A stretch of 64,000 nt of DNA from Christiangramia flava JLT2011 (GTDB lineage Bacteria; Bacteroidota; Bacteroidia; Flavobacteriales; Flavobacteriaceae). The notes beneath the pieces are model-generated. The model saw only the letters and a list, made by a program, of their open reading frames with translations. It searched no databases and was not told where the DNA came from. The stretch is taken from the NCBI RefSeq assembly GCF_001951155.1, contig NZ_CP016359.1, positions 2,318,001 to 2,382,000 on the forward strand, read 5' to 3'. Below, piece by piece: positions 8,284 to 17,760 of the stretch. Each line of letters starts with the position of its first letter. The stretch's first letter is position 1. A program made the translations under genes and the position numbers.

Positions 8284-8916
8284 TTATTTTCTTTTGGAGA
8301 TTTCGTCCCGAATGCGGGCCGCTTTTTCGTAATCTTCTTTGGCAACGGCCTGTGAAAGCATTTCATTCAGCTCAGAAACAGACAATTTCCGGTAATCTGA
8401 ATCATCCTCGTCTTCACCCTGAAGCTCGATTTCTTCCTGCAGCAATTCTTCTGAAATGATCTCTTCTTTCTCCTTCTCCTGTTGTTCTCGCTGGGCTTCT
8501 TCGGCTTTTAAATAGATCCCGGCTTTGTCCAGGATATTTTTATAAGTAAAAATTGGCGCATTGAATCGCAGGGCCAGGGCGATTGCATCGCTGGTTCGGG
8601 CATCGATGATTTCCTCGATACCGTCGCGTTCGCAAATTAGGCTGGAATAAAATACACCGTCTACCAGTTTGTGAATGATCACCTGCTTTACCACAATTTC
8701 GAACCTGTCAGAAAAATTCTTGAACAGGTCGTGTGTAAGCGGTCTGGGCGGCTTAATTTCTTTTTCCAGGGCAATGGCGATTGACTGGGCTTCGAAAGCA
8801 CCAATGACTATTGGTAATTTTCGTTCCCCGCCAACTTCATTCAATATAAGAGCGTATGCTCCGTTCTGCGTTTGACTATAAGATATTCCTTTAATATTCA
8901 GGCGCACTAAACTCAT
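8284..8916 (-). CDS. Bifunctional nuclease family protein (DUF151 plus UVR motif)
   Basis: A 210-residue protein. Residues 1-130 are a DUF151/bifunctional nuclease domain (ILNEVGGERKLPIVIG, then DARTSDAIALALRFNAPIF). The segment 135-170 is highly acidic and probably a linker or coiled coil. Residues 172-208 form a UvrB/UvrC-type helical motif (LNEMLSQAVAKEDYEKAARI). This two-domain form is common in Bacteroidota and may bind or cut nucleic acid; the exact substrate is not established. It starts the transcript that continues into the nucleoside transporter and lies just after a strong terminator that separates it from etfA. Confidence 0.9.
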   Translation of the reverse strand: MSLVRLNIKGISYSQTQNGAYALILNEVGGERKLPIVIGAFEAQSIAIALEKEIKPPRPLTHDLFKNFSDRFEIVVKQVIIHKLVDGVFYSSLICERDGIEEIIDARTSDAIALALRFNAPIFTYKNILDKAGIYLKAEEAQREQQEKEKEEIISEELLQEEIELQGEDEDDSDYRKLSVSELNEMLSQAVAKEDYEKAARIRDEISKRK

Positions 8917-8930
8917 ACATCAATAAATTA

Positions 8931-8978
8931 AAAAGGCTGTCTAAATAGGGCAATTTACCGAATTTAGACAGCCCTTTT
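8931..8978 (-). terminator. Intrinsic terminator after etfA
   Basis: Twelve-base perfect arms (GGCTGTCTAAAT at 8935-8946 and ATTTAGACAGCC at 8962-8973) with a 15-base loop. Flanking A and T runs on both sides allow termination in either direction; in context it ends the leftward etfBA transcript. Confidence 0.85.
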
Positions 8979-8999
8979 ACGGGTCGCAATTTATGAAAA

Positions 9000-9968
9000 T
9001 TATGCGTTTTTCTCCTTAAATTCCTTCAATTTTTCATTCAACTTCGGAACCACTTCAAAAGCATCGCCTACAACCCCATAATCTGCGGCCTTAAAGAATG
9101 GCGCATCGGGATCATTATTGATCACCACCTTGGTTTTTGCCGCGTTGATACCAGCAAGATGCTGAATCGCCCCAGAAATACCTACCGCTATATAGAGGTT
9201 AGAAGCAACCGGTTTACCGGTCTGGCCTACGTGCTCGCTGTGTGGTCTCCAGCCCATATCACTCACAGGCTTGGAACAGGCAGTTGCCGCACCGAGTATA
9301 TCAGCCATTTCTTCGATCATCCCCCAGTTTTCCGGCCCTTTGAGGCCGCGACCTCCGGAAACAACGATCTCTGCATCGGCGATGGTGACTTTATCTGTAG
9401 CTTTATCCACACTTTGCACTTCTACATCAAAATCGTGCGCATCCAGGTTTGGACTGAAAGCTTCTTCGGAAGCAGAGGCATTGCTCTCTACCAGGCCAAA
9501 AGCATTCTTGGCAAGGCCAATGATCTTTTTATCGGTAGCGATTTTGGTAAAACTGAAAGCCTTATTGGAAAAAGCGTTTCTCTTTACGGTAAAAGGTTCC
9601 GTACTTTCTGGAACTCCTACCACATTCGACGCGTATCCGGCTTCCATTTGAACAGCCAGAAGTGGAGCCAGGTATTTGGCATTGGCGCTTTGGCTAACTA
9701 CCACTACACTGCTGCCCTCTTTTTCAGCAGCCTGTTTGATGGCATCTGAATAGGCTTCAGCATTGAATTTTGCTAATTTATCATTTGATACTTTCAGGAC
9801 CTTTTCCACACCGTATTTTCCAAGTTCGGAAGTTTCTTCTGCATTGAAAGTGATAGCGGTCACGGAAGCGCTCATTTTCTCAGCCACTGCTTTGGCATAG
9901 GAGGCTACTTCCAGTCCTGCTTTCTTGATTTTTCCTTCTTCTGATTCTATATATACTAAAACTGACAT
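9000..9968 (-). CDS. etfA: Electron transfer flavoprotein alpha subunit
   Basis: A 322-residue ETF alpha subunit, which binds FAD and passes electrons from acyl-CoA dehydrogenases to the quinone pool through ETF-quinone oxidoreductase. The N-terminal Rossmann-like domain spans 1-190. The FAD domain starts at VVSGGRGLKGPENW (about 208-221) and includes GRRPHSEHVGQTG-like and ISGAIQHLAGI (about 262-272). It follows etfB by 41 bases and ends before a strong terminator. The acyl-CoA dehydrogenase at 30082-31446 is a candidate electron donor. Confidence 0.96.
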   Translation of the reverse strand: MSVLVYIESEEGKIKKAGLEVASYAKAVAEKMSASVTAITFNAEETSELGKYGVEKVLKVSNDKLAKFNAEAYSDAIKQAAEKEGSSVVVVSQSANAKYLAPLLAVQMEAGYASNVVGVPESTEPFTVKRNAFSNKAFSFTKIATDKKIIGLAKNAFGLVESNASASEEAFSPNLDAHDFDVEVQSVDKATDKVTIADAEIVVSGGRGLKGPENWGMIEEMADILGAATACSKPVSDMGWRPHSEHVGQTGKPVASNLYIAVGISGAIQHLAGINAAKTKVVINNDPDAPFFKAADYGVVGDAFEVVPKLNEKLKEFKEKNA

Positions 9969-10009
9969 TCTTTTAAATTTTAAAGATTATTACCTGATTT
10001 GGCTGAAAT

Positions 10010-10756
10010 TTAGATCACCTTGGCCTCGTTGTGAAGCAGGTTGATCAATTCATCAAGATTATCTGGGTCAATCAGTTTTACCTCACCTTTTGGAGCCGGT
10101 TTTTCAAATTTAACCGCTTCCGTAGCCGAAGCAGCATTCGCTGGTTCCATCACGTTCAAAGGTTTTTTACGCGCCTGCATGATCCCTCTCATATTTGGAA
10201 TTTTGAGGTCGCTTTCTTCAACCAAACCTTTTTGACCACCGATCACTAAAGGCAGTGCTGTGCTTAAAGTTTCTTTACCACCGTCGATCTCTCTGGTGGC
10301 GGTTGCTTTATCTCCTTCTATTTCTAGGCCAATACAGTTGTTTACAAAATTAGCCTTGATCATTTGTGCCAGCATTCCAGGCACCATTCCACCATTATAG
10401 TCGATAGATTCCCTTCCGGCAATGACCAGGTCGTAACCACCGTCTTTTACCACGTTGGCGAGTTCTTTAGCCACCTGAAAACCGTCTTTAGCTTCAGTGT
10501 TTACCCTGATGGCGCTATCAGCACCAATGGCGAGGGCTTTACGAAGCGTTGGTTCGGTTTCGGCGCCGCCAACATTGATGACGTCTACGGTTGCGCCCTG
10601 TTTTTCTTTGAACCACATGGCTCGGGTAAGACCAAATTCATCGTTCGGATTGATTACAAACTGAACACCATTGGTGTCGAACTTTGTATTATCATCCGTA
10701 AAGTTGATTTTTGAAGTAGTGTCTGGGACATGACTAATACATACCAGGATTTTCAT
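10010..10756 (-). CDS. etfB: Electron transfer flavoprotein beta subunit
   Basis: A 248-residue ETF beta subunit, forming the AMP-binding half of the heterodimer with EtfA. The N-terminus MKILVCISHVPDT, the NPNDEFGLTRAMWFKEK block (about 37-53), LVIAGRESIDYNGGMVPGMLA (about 110-130, shown in part) and the C-terminal MRGIMQARKKPL are family hallmarks. It is transcribed leftward and is divergent from the pyruvate dehydrogenase gene across 306 bases. Confidence 0.96.
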   Translation of the reverse strand: MKILVCISHVPDTTSKINFTDDNTKFDTNGVQFVINPNDEFGLTRAMWFKEKQGATVDVINVGGAETEPTLRKALAIGADSAIRVNTEAKDGFQVAKELANVVKDGGYDLVIAGRESIDYNGGMVPGMLAQMIKANFVNNCIGLEIEGDKATATREIDGGKETLSTALPLVIGGQKGLVEESDLKIPNMRGIMQARKKPLNVMEPANAASATEAVKFEKPAPKGEVKLIDPDNLDELINLLHNEAKVI

Positions 10757-11062
10757 ATATAAAGTTCTTTTTTTAATAAAACGTTTTCGCTCACGAAGGT
10801 AACCAATTTTATAGAAAAAATGCTATGCATGCATAATAAATTTTTGGTAAATTCGGTTGGTGTTTTTGAAAAATTGTCAGAAAATTAAAATTATTCTGAA
10901 TAAAATTCAATTTAACAGAAATTTTATTGGCAATTTGTTGTTGGAGCTGTTTCCGAAGTTTTCCTTTTTGGCAAAAAACCAAAATTTTGCCCGGCAAATA
11001 TGGTATATACCTAAGTGAATTACTATTTTTGCTCTTCCAGAATTAAAACATTAAATAACAGA
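10757..11062. other. Divergent intergenic region between etfB and pdhB
   Basis: AT-rich 306-base gap that must hold both promoters. On the plus strand TATTTTTG at 11024-11031 fits the TAnnTTTG -7 box and lies 31 bases before the pdhB start, but no TTTG is correctly spaced upstream. A perfect 12-base palindrome TATGCATGCATA is at 10824-10835 on the etfB side and could be an operator. No RNA gene or credible small ORF was seen. Confidence 0.45.
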
Positions 11063-12040
11063 ATGAGGACAATTCAATTTAGAGAAGCTGTTGCCGAAGC
11101 AATGAGCGAAGAAATGCGCCGCGACGAGAGTATTTACTTAATGGGTGAAGAAGTTGCCGAATATAATGGTGCTTACAAGGCCTCTAAAGGGATGCTTGAC
11201 GAATTTGGGCCGGAGCGTGTGATCGATTCACCAATTTCTGAGCTTGGTTTCGCCGGGATCGGTATCGGTTCTGCGATGAACGGTAACAGACCGATCATTG
11301 AATTTATGACCTTTAACTTTTCACTGGTTGGAATTGACCAGATCATTAATAATGCTGCTAAAATGCGCCAGATGAGCGGTGGACAGTTCAATATTCCTAT
11401 CGTTTTTCGTGGGCCTACCGGCAGTGCAGGGCAACTTGGTGCGACGCACTCGCAGGCTTTCGAGAGCTGGTATGCCAATACTCCGGGATTAAAGGTGATC
11501 GTGCCTTCCAACCCATATGATGCGAAAGGATTGCTGAAAGCGGCCATTAGAGATGACGATCCTGTGATCTTTATGGAGAGCGAGCAGATGTACGGTGATA
11601 AAGGGGAAGTGCCGGAAGAGGAATATGTAATTGAAATTGGTAAGGCCGATATTAAAAGAGAAGGAAATGATGTGACCATCGTTTCTTTTGGAAAGATCAT
11701 TAAAGAAGCCTACGCCGCTGCCGATAAACTGGAAGAAGAAGGTATCTCCTGTGAGATCATCGATCTTCGTACCGTTCGACCAATGGATCATGATGCCATT
11801 ATCGAATCTGTGAAGAAAACAAACCGACTGGTAATTTTGGAAGAAGCATGGCCTTTTGGAAATGTGGCTACTGAAATTACTTACCAGGTGCAAAGTAAAG
11901 CATTCGATTTTCTGGATGCACCAATCGTAAAACTGAATACCGCCGATACTCCGGCACCATATTCACCGGTTCTGCTTAAAGAATGGTTACCGAATAGCGA
12001 AGATGTTGTTAAAGCTGTGAAAAAGGTAATGTATAAGTAG
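11063..12040 (+). CDS. pdhB: Pyruvate dehydrogenase E1 component, beta subunit
   Basis: A 325-residue thiamine-diphosphate-dependent E1 beta subunit of the pyruvate dehydrogenase complex. The ATG at 11063 (MRTIQFREAVAEAM) is chosen; an in-frame ATG at 11015 adds 16 residues unlike the family and sits over the predicted -7 box. Visible motifs are MGEEVAEYNGAYK with the cofactor-binding Glu, SELGFAGIGIGSAMNG, FRGPTGSAGQLGATHSQ and the C-terminal ALP/NTADTPAPYSP-type end. The alpha subunit gene is not in the window, as usual for flavobacteria where the genes are split. A terminator follows within 21 bases. Confidence 0.95.
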   Translation: MRTIQFREAVAEAMSEEMRRDESIYLMGEEVAEYNGAYKASKGMLDEFGPERVIDSPISELGFAGIGIGSAMNGNRPIIEFMTFNFSLVGIDQIINNAAKMRQMSGGQFNIPIVFRGPTGSAGQLGATHSQAFESWYANTPGLKVIVPSNPYDAKGLLKAAIRDDDPVIFMESEQMYGDKGEVPEEEYVIEIGKADIKREGNDVTIVSFGKIIKEAYAAADKLEEEGISCEIIDLRTVRPMDHDAIIESVKKTNRLVILEEAWPFGNVATEITYQVQSKAFDFLDAPIVKLNTADTPAPYSPVLLKEWLPNSEDVVKAVKKVMYK

Positions 12041-12060
12041 ACCTAATCAACTTATCTTTG

Positions 12061-12090
12061 ACTCCATCTTTTTAGATGGAGTTTTTTTTT
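12061..12090 (+). terminator. Intrinsic terminator after pdhB
   Basis: Nine-base perfect stem (ACTCCATCT 12061-12069, AGATGGAGT 12074-12082) with TTTT loop and an eight-base T tail up to 12090. Confidence 0.92.
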
Positions 12091-12098
12091 ACCCAAAC

Positions 12099-14591
12099 AT
12101 GAACAAACAAGCAGTTCTCTATAGCATTTTCCTACTCTTTGGTTTTATCGCTTTTTCCCAGACAAAGGTTGGGGGAGTGGTCAAAGATTCCAGCGGGGAA
12201 ACCGTCCCATTCGCTAATGTGGTTTTTAAGAATTCTTCGGAAGGAACCACGAGTAACGAAAATGGCGAATTTTACCTCCAGTCTTCCAGTTCTTATGATA
12301 CCATCACCATTTCCTTTATAGGATATGCTACTCGGGATGTGGCGCTTCAGAAGGCGGTTAATATGAACCTGGAAATCATCCTTCAGGAGGAAGCTTCATC
12401 ACTTGACGAAGTGGTGATCTACCGCGGAAAAACACCGAAAAAGGGTAACCCGGCAATCGAAATTCTGAAAAAAGTATGGGCCAATCGGCGTAAAAACGGG
12501 GTGTATGCTTTTGATCAGTACGCTTACCGAAAATATGAAAAACTGGAATTCGACCTGAATACCATTGATAGTTCCGTCATTAATAACAGGATTTTTAACG
12601 GGATGGAATTTATTTTCGATTATGCCGATACCAACCGGGTTACCGGTAAAACCTATCTGCCCATGTTCATTAATGAATCCCTGAACGAGGTCTATGGAGA
12701 TAATACGATCAATGAGAAAAAAGAAGTCTTACTGGGGAATAAGAATTCCGGTTTCAACCAGAATAGAAACCTGATCGATTTCGTGAAAGGCTTTTATGAT
12801 GACTATGATATTTATAAGAATTACATCAAATTTTATGATAAGAGTTTTGTAAGCCCGGTTTCCACCAACGGGATCGACACCTATAATTATGTCCTGGCAG
12901 ATAGTGCCTATATTCAGGAGAAATGGTGTTACAAGATTGTGTACTATCCACGCCGAAAAAATGAACTCACTTTTAGCGGAGATTTTTGGGTGAACGATAC
13001 GACCTGGGCGGTGAAGCAGATCAATATGGAAACCAGCCCGAGCGCCAATATTAACTGGGTGAAGCAGGTGTACATCGAGCAGGAATATGATGTTTTAAAT
13101 GACTCTATCTTCCTGATCAATCGGGACTTTTTTCAGGCAGATTTTGGGTTGAACAAGAAAAAAGATTCTCGGGGCGTCTATTCTAAGCGTACCATACTCT
13201 ACAACGATTACCAGTTCAATAAAAAGAAACCGGCATCATTTTACCAACAGGAAGTTTATAATCCGCAGAACCAGGCCTATGACCGCAGTGATGAATTCTG
13301 GGCTCAGAACAGGATGGAGGAGCTGAATAAGGATGAGAAAGGGATCTATACCATGTTGGATACGCTAACTAAAACAAAGGCTTTCAACAGGCTGTATGAT
13401 ATCGCGACCATTGCACAATCTGGTTATGTGGAAATGAACGGATGGGATTATGGCCCAATTTACAGTACTTTCGGTTTCAACGATGTGGAAGGAATGCGGT
13501 TGAGGTTTGGAGGCCGAACCTATTTCGGTCAGAATGACCTTTGGCGAATCGAAGGTTATGGAGCCTATGGTTTTAAAGATGATAAGCTGAAGTATGGAAT
13601 TTCAGGAAAAGTACTGCTCGATCCAAAGTCCAGGCTGATCATTTCCGGGGGGAACCGAAGGGATGTGGAGCAACTTGGTACGAATTTGACCAATTCAACC
13701 GATGTTCTTGGTCGAAGCCTCGCTTCTTCGTCCCTCATCAATGTAGGCGCAAACGATAAATTAAGCAGCATCAATCTTTCGGTTTTCGCTATTTCCATGG
13801 AACCACTGAAGAATTTTACGCTTCGGGTAGGGTCCAGCTATCGCGAGATCAAACCGGCCTCACCTGGTTTTAGCCTGGCATACTATACAGATGCCTCCCG
13901 TACCAGGACCGATTCTATCATCAACCAGTCTGAAATTTCTACTATTCTAACTTTTACTCCGGGAAGGAAGACCTCGGGTTATGGCGTCGAACGGCAGATC
14001 GTGAACGATGAAGAATTTCCGACCATTTTCCTGAGTTACAGTCTTGGGGTAAAAGAAATCCTGAATTCCGATTTTGATTATAAGAAACTGCAGTTATTTT
14101 ATAACCAGCCGTTATTGATAGGAGGGCTGGGGCGTTCCAATCTCAGCATCGAGGCCGGGAAAACCTTTGGGGATATCCCTCTTGGCCTGTTGAGCGTGGT
14201 TCCTGGGAACCAGACCTATTTCGCGATGTACAATACTTTTCCAACCCTGAACTACTACGAATTTGTGACCGATTCGTATGCGGCGGCACATTTTGACCAT
14301 AATTTCAACGGAAGATTTTTTTCCAGAATTCCCTTACTGCGCAAGCTGAATCTAAGAGAATTGGTTGGCTTTAGGGCTGTTTGGGGAGATATTTCTGAAG
14401 GTAGCAGGGAAATTGATGCTTCCGGGTTGCCGCTTCGGGTGCCGAACCAGGACCCATTCTATGAATACAGCGTGGGAATAGGCAATATTTTCAAGATCCT
14501 GCGCATCGATGCCCATTTCCGCGGAAATTATTTCGATGTTCCTGATGCAAGATCCTTTGCAATTACGGCAGATTTCGGTTTTCACTTTTAG
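12099..14591 (+). CDS. DUF5686 outer-membrane protein with carboxypeptidase-like regulatory domain
   Basis: An 830-residue exported protein. Residues 1-20 are a signal peptide; about 23-108 is a CarboxypepD_reg-like beta sandwich (GGVVKDSSGETVPFANVVF, then FISIGYATRD-type strand), the same plug-proximal domain used by SusC-like proteins. The rest is DUF5686, rich in amphipathic beta strands with aromatic ends and finishing in a C-terminal F (ITADFGFHF), which suggests an outer-membrane barrel. No TonB plug or SusC signature is present, so it is not a classical TonB receptor. Function unknown. It begins 9 bases after the pdhB terminator, so its promoter must lie within the end of pdhB or be very compact. 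Confidence 0.85.
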   Translation: MNKQAVLYSIFLLFGFIAFSQTKVGGVVKDSSGETVPFANVVFKNSSEGTTSNENGEFYLQSSSSYDTITISFIGYATRDVALQKAVNMNLEIILQEEASSLDEVVIYRGKTPKKGNPAIEILKKVWANRRKNGVYAFDQYAYRKYEKLEFDLNTIDSSVINNRIFNGMEFIFDYADTNRVTGKTYLPMFINESLNEVYGDNTINEKKEVLLGNKNSGFNQNRNLIDFVKGFYDDYDIYKNYIKFYDKSFVSPVSTNGIDTYNYVLADSAYIQEKWCYKIVYYPRRKNELTFSGDFWVNDTTWAVKQINMETSPSANINWVKQVYIEQEYDVLNDSIFLINRDFFQADFGLNKKKDSRGVYSKRTILYNDYQFNKKKPASFYQQEVYNPQNQAYDRSDEFWAQNRMEELNKDEKGIYTMLDTLTKTKAFNRLYDIATIAQSGYVEMNGWDYGPIYSTFGFNDVEGMRLRFGGRTYFGQNDLWRIEGYGAYGFKDDKLKYGISGKVLLDPKSRLIISGGNRRDVEQLGTNLTNSTDVLGRSLASSSLINVGANDKLSSINLSVFAISMEPLKNFTLRVGSSYREIKPASPGFSLAYYTDASRTRTDSIINQSEISTILTFTPGRKTSGYGVERQIVNDEEFPTIFLSYSLGVKEILNSDFDYKKLQLFYNQPLLIGGLGRSNLSIEAGKTFGDIPLGLLSVVPGNQTYFAMYNTFPTLNYYEFVTDSYAAAHFDHNFNGRFFSRIPLLRKLNLRELVGFRAVWGDISEGSREIDASGLPLRVPNQDPFYEYSVGIGNIFKILRIDAHFRGNYFDVPDARSFAITADFGFHF

Positions 14592-14617
14592 TTAAGGTTT
14601 TAAAGCCTGAATTTGAC

Positions 14618-14625
14618 TATCTTTG
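14618..14625 (+). promoter_or_regulatory. Putative -7 promoter box for ppa
   Basis: TATCTTTG fits TAnnTTTG and lies 34 bases before the ppa start codon in the 68-base gap after the DUF5686 gene. The -33 element is not obvious. Confidence 0.5.
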
Positions 14626-14659
14626 CACCCCTTAATTATAATGTAGAAAATAAAGAAAA

Positions 14660-15184
14660 ATGTCTGAGAATTTTGACACTTTTGATGTACTGATTGAAAT
14701 ACCGAAAGGAAGCCGAAACAAATACGAATACGACTTCGAACTGAAAAAGGTACGTTACGACAGGATGATCTTTTCTTCCATGATGTATCCTGCAGATTAC
14801 GGATTTATTCCTGAAACCCTTGCGCTGGACGATGACCCGCTGGATGTGCTGGTCTTGGTTACAGAACCAACCTTCCCGGGTGTGGTCATGCAATGTAAGG
14901 CGATTGGCGTTTTCCATATGGCTGATGAAAAAGGTCCTGATGAGAAGATCATCTGTGTACCGGTTTCAGATCCTATCTGGAACAGGCTTACAGATCTTCG
15001 TGAACTGAATGGCCACATGATCAAGGAAATAGAACATTTCTTTAAAGTGTATAAAGACCTTGAAAAGAAAAAAGTAGATACCGGTGATTTCGGAAATGCA
15101 GAAGAAGCTCGAAAAATTATCAAGGAATGCGTGCAACGCTACGAAAACTATGAAGGCGATAAGTCGCGTTTTCAGATTGCGTAA
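14660..15184 (+). CDS. ppa: Inorganic diphosphatase (family I)
   Basis: A 174-residue soluble pyrophosphatase hydrolysing PPi to phosphate in the cytoplasm with Mg2+. The family signature is visible as the metal cluster DDDPLDVLVL (residues 54-63), preceded by YPADYGFIPETLA and followed by DEKGPDEKIICVPVSDP. Length is that of prokaryotic family I enzymes. It sits immediately upstream of the membrane pyrophosphatase gene, but an intrinsic terminator lies between them, so the two are separate transcription units handling the same substrate. Confidence 0.96.
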   Translation: MSENFDTFDVLIEIPKGSRNKYEYDFELKKVRYDRMIFSSMMYPADYGFIPETLALDDDPLDVLVLVTEPTFPGVVMQCKAIGVFHMADEKGPDEKIICVPVSDPIWNRLTDLRELNGHMIKEIEHFFKVYKDLEKKKVDTGDFGNAEEARKIIKECVQRYENYEGDKSRFQIA

Positions 15185-15210
15185 CAATTCCCTAAATATA
15201 TTATCATTCT

Positions 15211-15246
15211 AAAAGCAATAACCTTAAAAAGTTATTGCTTTTTTAA
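15211..15246 (+). terminator. Intrinsic terminator after ppa
   Basis: Twelve-base perfect stem (AAAAGCAATAAC at 15211-15222, GTTATTGCTTTT at 15231-15242) and a T-rich 3' side. Can act in both directions; it follows the ppa stop by 26 bases. Confidence 0.88.
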
Positions 15247-15309
15247 TTATATCCGATTTTATTACATTAGTGCGCATTTAATATTTAATTAACAAACACA
15301 AACGCAAAT

Positions 15310-17706
15310 ATGGAAGCACTAATGATTTATATGCCTGCTGTTTTGGCAATAATCGGACTCATTTATATGTGGTCTAAAAGATCCTGGGTGATGAAACAGG
15401 ATTCCGGCGACGGAAAAATGAAAGATATTTCATCGCATATTTACGAAGGCGCCCTCGCTTTCCTGAAAGCAGAATATAAATTATTGACCATTTTCGTGAT
15501 CGTAGCCAGTTTGGCCTTACTCGCGATTGCCTATTTTGTGCCAACCACCCACTGGCTCATTATCATCTCGTTCATTTGCGGAGCGATATTTTCAGCCCTT
15601 GCTGGGAATATGGGAATGCGAATCGCCACCCAGTCAAATGTTCGAACCACTCAGGCCGCGAGAACCAGTTTGCCAAAAGCGCTAAATGTTTCATTTGGTG
15701 GAGGTACGGTCATGGGGCTGGGTGTTGCCGGTTTAGCCGTTTTAGGCCTTACCGGTTTCTTCATTTTGTTCTTTAATTATTTCATGGGCGGTGTCTGGAC
15801 TTCTACGGAAGAAATGACCGTCGTTCTGGAAACTCTGGCCGGTTTCTCTCTTGGAGCCGAGTCGATCGCACTTTTTGCCCGTGTAGGGGGTGGGATCTAT
15901 ACCAAGGCGGCAGATGTTGGAGCGGATCTGGTAGGAAAAGTGGAAGCCGGTATCCCTGAAGACGATCCTCGTAATCCGGCCACTATTGCTGATAACGTAG
16001 GCGACAACGTGGGTGACGTTGCCGGTATGGGAGCCGATCTTTTTGGAAGTTATGTGGCAACCGTACTCGCGGCCATGGTGCTTGGTAATTACATTATCGA
16101 GGATATGGGCGGAGATATCACTGCTGAAGGTTTTGGCGGAATAGGCCCCATTCTCTTACCAATGGCGATCGCCGGGGTGGGAATTATTATTTCGATCATC
16201 GGGACTTTATTGGTACGTATCAAATCGAATGACGCCAAGGAAGCTGAAGTGCAAAAAGCTTTGAATATTGGTAACTGGTTCTCCATTTTCCTGGTTGCCG
16301 TAGCCAGTTTCTTCCTCGTAAAATGGATGTTGCCTTCCCAGCCAATGTCCATGGGATTCTTTGAAGGAGGTGCCGATGGATTTGAATTCAAGGAGATTTC
16401 CTCGATGCGCGTGTTCTATGCAACGCTTATCGGGATCATCGTGGGGGGAGTGATCTCTGCGGTAACCGAATATTATACAGGTTTAGGCAAAAAACCCGTG
16501 CTTGGAATCGTTCAGAATTCCAGTACCGGTGCGGCGACCAATATCATTGCCGGACTTTCAACCGGAATGATCTCCACTTTCTTTTCGATATTACTTTTTG
16601 CCGTTGCGATCTGGGCATCTTATGCTTTTGCTGGTTTCTATGGGGTCGCACTTGCGGCTTCTGCGATGATGGCAACGACTGCCATGCAGCTGGCTATCGA
16701 TGCCTTTGGGCCTATTGCTGATAATGCTGGTGGTATTGCGGAAATGAGTGAACTGCCTTCGGAAGTTCGGGAAAGAACCGATATTTTAGATTCAGTAGGA
16801 AACACTACCGCTGCGACCGGGAAAGGTTTTGCGATCGCTTCAGCCGCGCTCACTTCTTTGGCGCTGTTTGCTGCCTACGTGACTTTTACAGGAATTGACG
16901 GAATCAATATTTTTAAAGCACCAGTTCTTGCGATGCTATTTGTGGGTGGAATGGTGCCCGTAGTATTTTCAGCATTGGCAATGAGCTCGGTAGGAAAAGC
17001 GGCCATGCAGATGGTTCGGGAAGTACGAAGACAATTCAAGGAAATTCCCGGGATTATGGAAGGAACTGCCAAACCACAATATGATAAATGTGTGGAAATT
17101 TCCACAACGGCAGCCTTGAAAGAAATGTTGCTTCCCGGGGTGATCACCATTGGTTTCCCGATCGCGATCGCATTCCTGCCAATGATTTTCGGCTATGCCA
17201 ATATTGAAATTGCGGAAATGCTAGGCGGTTATATGGCCGGGGTAACCGTTAGTGGTGTACTTTGGGCAATTTTTCAGAACAATGCGGGAGGAGCCTGGGA
17301 TAATGCGAAGAAATCTTTTGAGGCTGGAGTGATGATCAATGGAGAAATGACTTATAAGGGTTCTGATGCGCATAAAGCCGCGGTAACCGGTGATACGGTG
17401 GGAGACCCGTTTAAAGACACTTCTGGGCCATCCATGAACATTTTGATCAAGCTTACCTGCCTTATTGGCCTGGTGCTGGCGCCAATCCTGGGCGGTCATA
17501 CGGAAGGAGAAACTCCTCAGCCGGGAGTTGAAACCTCCATGATCTCTCAGCAAAAAGAGCTGAAAGTACAGTTAACGAGCCAGAATGACCAAACGGTGGC
17601 CAGGGTTGAAGTTACCTCGGTTGAAAATGGTAAGAAAGAGGTCAAGACATACAACTTCACCGGAACAGAGGAGGAAGTGGAAGCCGAAATAGAGAATTTG
17701 AAATAA
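15310..17706 (+). CDS. hppA: Membrane-bound ion-translocating pyrophosphatase
   Basis: A 798-residue membrane pyrophosphatase with about 16 transmembrane helices that couples PPi hydrolysis to H+ and/or Na+ export. The catalytic acidic block is at about 200-246 ([18 protein letters not shown], then [19 protein letters not shown]). At about residue 500 the motif [10 protein letters not shown] has Ala where K+-independent enzymes carry Lys, which points to the K+-dependent subclass (known rule for the family). The last 65 residues after LAPILGGHT are soluble and highly charged ([10 protein letters not shown] end), an extension absent from minimal family members. The promoter is not clear. A bidirectional terminator follows. 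Confidence 0.95.
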   Translation: MEALMIYMPAVLAIIGLIYMWSKRSWVMKQDSGDGKMKDISSHIYEGALAFLKAEYKLLTIFVIVASLALLAIAYFVPTTHWLIIISFICGAIFSALAGNMGMRIATQSNVRTTQAARTSLPKALNVSFGGGTVMGLGVAGLAVLGLTGFFILFFNYFMGGVWTSTEEMTVVLETLAGFSLGAESIALFARVGGGIYTKAADVGADLVGKVEAGIPEDDPRNPATIADNVGDNVGDVAGMGADLFGSYVATVLAAMVLGNYIIEDMGGDITAEGFGGIGPILLPMAIAGVGIIISIIGTLLVRIKSNDAKEAEVQKALNIGNWFSIFLVAVASFFLVKWMLPSQPMSMGFFEGGADGFEFKEISSMRVFYATLIGIIVGGVISAVTEYYTGLGKKPVLGIVQNSSTGAATNIIAGLSTGMISTFFSILLFAVAIWASYAFAGFYGVALAASAMMATTAMQLAIDAFGPIADNAGGIAEMSELPSEVRERTDILDSVGNTTAATGKGFAIASAALTSLALFAAYVTFTGIDGINIFKAPVLAMLFVGGMVPVVFSALAMSSVGKAAMQMVREVRRQFKEIPGIMEGTAKPQYDKCVEISTTAALKEMLLPGVITIGFPIAIAFLPMIFGYANIEIAEMLGGYMAGVTVSGVLWAIFQNNAGGAWDNAKKSFEAGVMINGEMTYKGSDAHKAAVTGDTVGDPFKDTSGPSMNILIKLTCLIGLVLAPILGGHTEGETPQPGVETSMISQQKELKVQLTSQNDQTVARVEVTSVENGKKEVKTYNFTGTEEEVEAEIENLK

Positions 17707-17727
17707 CGTTTGGCGTTAAAAATAGAA

Positions 17728-17757
17728 AAATCCCCTGTTAGCAACAGGGGATTTTTT
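17728..17757. terminator. Bidirectional terminator between hppA and the 155-residue protein gene
   Basis: Twelve-base perfect stem (AAATCCCCTGTT 17728-17739, AACAGGGGATTT 17743-17754), 3-base loop, A-run before and T-run after. It serves the two convergent genes. Confidence 0.92.
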
Positions 17758-17760
17758 GTT

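Noticed and set aside
9159..9749. A 196-codon plus-strand frame
   Set aside because: Fully antisense to etfA; a high-GC codon-position shadow.
10824..10835. 12-base palindrome TATGCATGCATA as operator
   Set aside because: Perfect but short and isolated; no second site and no regulator nearby, so kept only as a note in the intergenic entry.
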